Shown here: one piece after another, positions 4,528-5,287 of the stretch | Numbering within the stretch: the first letter of the stretch is position 1 | How the letters are laid out: the number at the start of each line of letters is the position of its first letter | Assembly (NCBI GenBank): GCA_003485825.1 | Contig: DNHN01000045.1 | Coordinates: forward strand, 1-5,287 | Length of the DNA stretch: 5,287 nucleotides | Direction: 5' to 3' | Origin: Bacteroidota bacterium | GTDB lineage: Bacteria; Bacteroidota; Bacteroidia; NS11-12g; UBA9320 | Program-made: the position numbers and the translations under genes | The notes under the pieces: model-generated | The model's input: only the letters and a program-made list of their open reading frames with translations | Databases searched by the model: none | Told to the model about the DNA's origin: nothing

Positions 4528-5287
4528 AACTCCAACTCTTCAGATGACTCATCTACAAATACTTCCCTGAGTCTACCACTATCTTTATCATATAACAAGT
4601 GTGTTGCCATCCCTACATCTCCTGTGTATCTAGATTTAAGTACACGCATGTGTGTTGTGTTTGCCTCTTGCGGATCTTCTGATTGTTGATCACGTTCCAG
4701 TGCAATAACACAATCAGATACCTGAGCAATACTTGCAGAGCCTCTGAGGTGAGACAGTCCTACAGTAACGCCTTGCTCATGTCCCTTGTTTCCTTCTACT
4801 CTACGTAGATGTGATACTAATATCATACCTACATTTGTTTCTTCAACAAGCCTACTAAGGGAACCCATGATGTTATCAATGGTAGTTCTTTCATCACCAA
4901 AGGCAGCACTCATAACTAACATGTGCAGATGGTCTACGACTATCCACTTACAGTTACAGCCTATAATCATGTACCGAATCTTAGATAAAATATCATCAAA
5001 GTCGGTTGCTCCGTAGTGAGCGTGAATCCATAAACGATTTTCATTGTCTCCTTTAAATACTTTATTAGCAAGCTCTGTATACTTATCGTCTCCGTACTGC
5101 TCCCTAATTTGTTCTATGTATAATCTTTCATTGGCTTCAATAGACAATATACCATCTGCCGTTCTTTTCCAGTTCTCTTCAAGGGCAATAATACCTACAT
5201 TATCTTGTGTCTCGTTGAGTAGCCAGTGCTCAAGCTCTCTAGTAATACTAGACTTACCTAATCCAGTACCACCCGTTAAAGTAATAA
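4524..5287 (-). CDS. Replicative DNA helicase, T7 gp4-like RecA motor domain (partial, N-terminus outside window)
   Basis: The frame is open to the window edge, giving the last 253 residues of a hexameric 5'-3' replicative helicase that unwinds DNA ahead of the polymerase using nucleotide hydrolysis. Seen directly (numbering within the partial protein): Walker A GGTGLGKSS at residues 5-13; a LEEN segment at 35-38 carrying the catalytic glutamate; Walker B WIVVDHLHML at 114-123; an H-motif VSHLRR at 157-162; LRGSASIAQVSD at 180-191; and KSRYTGD at 217-223 holding the probable arginine finger (Arg219). The order and wording match the C-terminal half of T7 gp4 (LDH, CHLK, LRGSGAL, CRFTGD) better than bacterial DnaB. 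The tail DESSEELEL is acidic like the gp4 tail, which in T7 docks on the polymerase, but lacks a terminal Phe. A fused primase domain cannot be judged here. A TTG at 5147 is internal, not the start. The stop overlaps the polymerase start by 4 nt (ATGA). Confidence 0.95.
   Translation of the reverse strand, partial: ITLTGGTGLGKSSITRELEHWLLNETQDNVGIIALEENWKRTADGILSIEANERLYIEQIREQYGDDKYTELANKVFKGDNENRLWIHAHYGATDFDDILSKIRYMIIGCNCKWIVVDHLHMLVMSAAFGDERTTIDNIMGSLSRLVEETNVGMILVSHLRRVEGNKGHEQGVTVGLSHLRGSASIAQVSDCVIALERDQQSEDPQEANTTHMRVLKSRYTGDVGMATHLLYDKDSGRLREVFVDESSEELEL

Overview
The window is a dense block of DNA-replication and nucleotide-metabolism genes from a double-stranded DNA phage of the T7-like replication type. 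All ten genes are on the minus strand, so transcription runs from position 5287 towards 1. The DNA is AT-rich by eye. The closest family resemblances I can recognise are to coliphage T7 proteins: gp4 helicase, gp5 DNA polymerase, gp3 endonuclease I and the C-terminal half of gp1.7. The Cas4/RecB-like exonuclease in place of a gp6-type exonuclease, the extra mini-nuclease and the gene order all differ from T7. This fits an environmental (possibly aquatic) podovirus or small siphovirus infecting a proteobacterium, but the host cannot be fixed from this window. No RNA polymerase, integrase, repressor, tRNA or structural gene is present.

Layout in transcription order: (1) 5285-4524, C-terminal RecA-type motor of the replicative helicase, cut by the window edge; (2) 4527-2782, family A DNA polymerase with 3'-5' proofreading; (3) 2780-2490, small winged-helix protein; (4) 2500-2216, 94-residue PD-(D/E)XK mini-nuclease; (5) 2219-1371, Cas4/RecB-like PD-(D/E)XK exonuclease with a cysteine cluster; (6) 1390-1106, unrecognised 94-residue protein; (7) 1121-627, T7 endonuclease I-type Holliday-junction resolvase; (8) 630-322, DUF3310/SaV-like protein; (9) 329-162 and (10) 181-2, two tiny charged proteins of 55 and 59 residues, both read by hand from the sequence.

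Every junction is an overlap or a one-base gap (4, about 0, 11, 4, 20, 16, 4, 8 and 20 nt). There is therefore no intergenic space for a conventional promoter or terminator, and the set is almost certainly one polycistronic, translationally coupled unit. Functionally, helicase and polymerase form the leading-strand replisome. The exonuclease and mini-nuclease could process ends, degrade host DNA or act in recombination. Endonuclease I resolves branched replication intermediates before packaging, and the DUF3310 protein probably belongs to nucleotide metabolism.

Points worth a second look are the relocated fourth cysteine of the exonuclease, three different PD-(D/E)XK-fold nucleases in under 2 kb, a terminator-like perfect hairpin inside the polymerase gene, the compact thumb insertion and T7-like tyrosine of the polymerase, and a stand-alone half of gp1.7.
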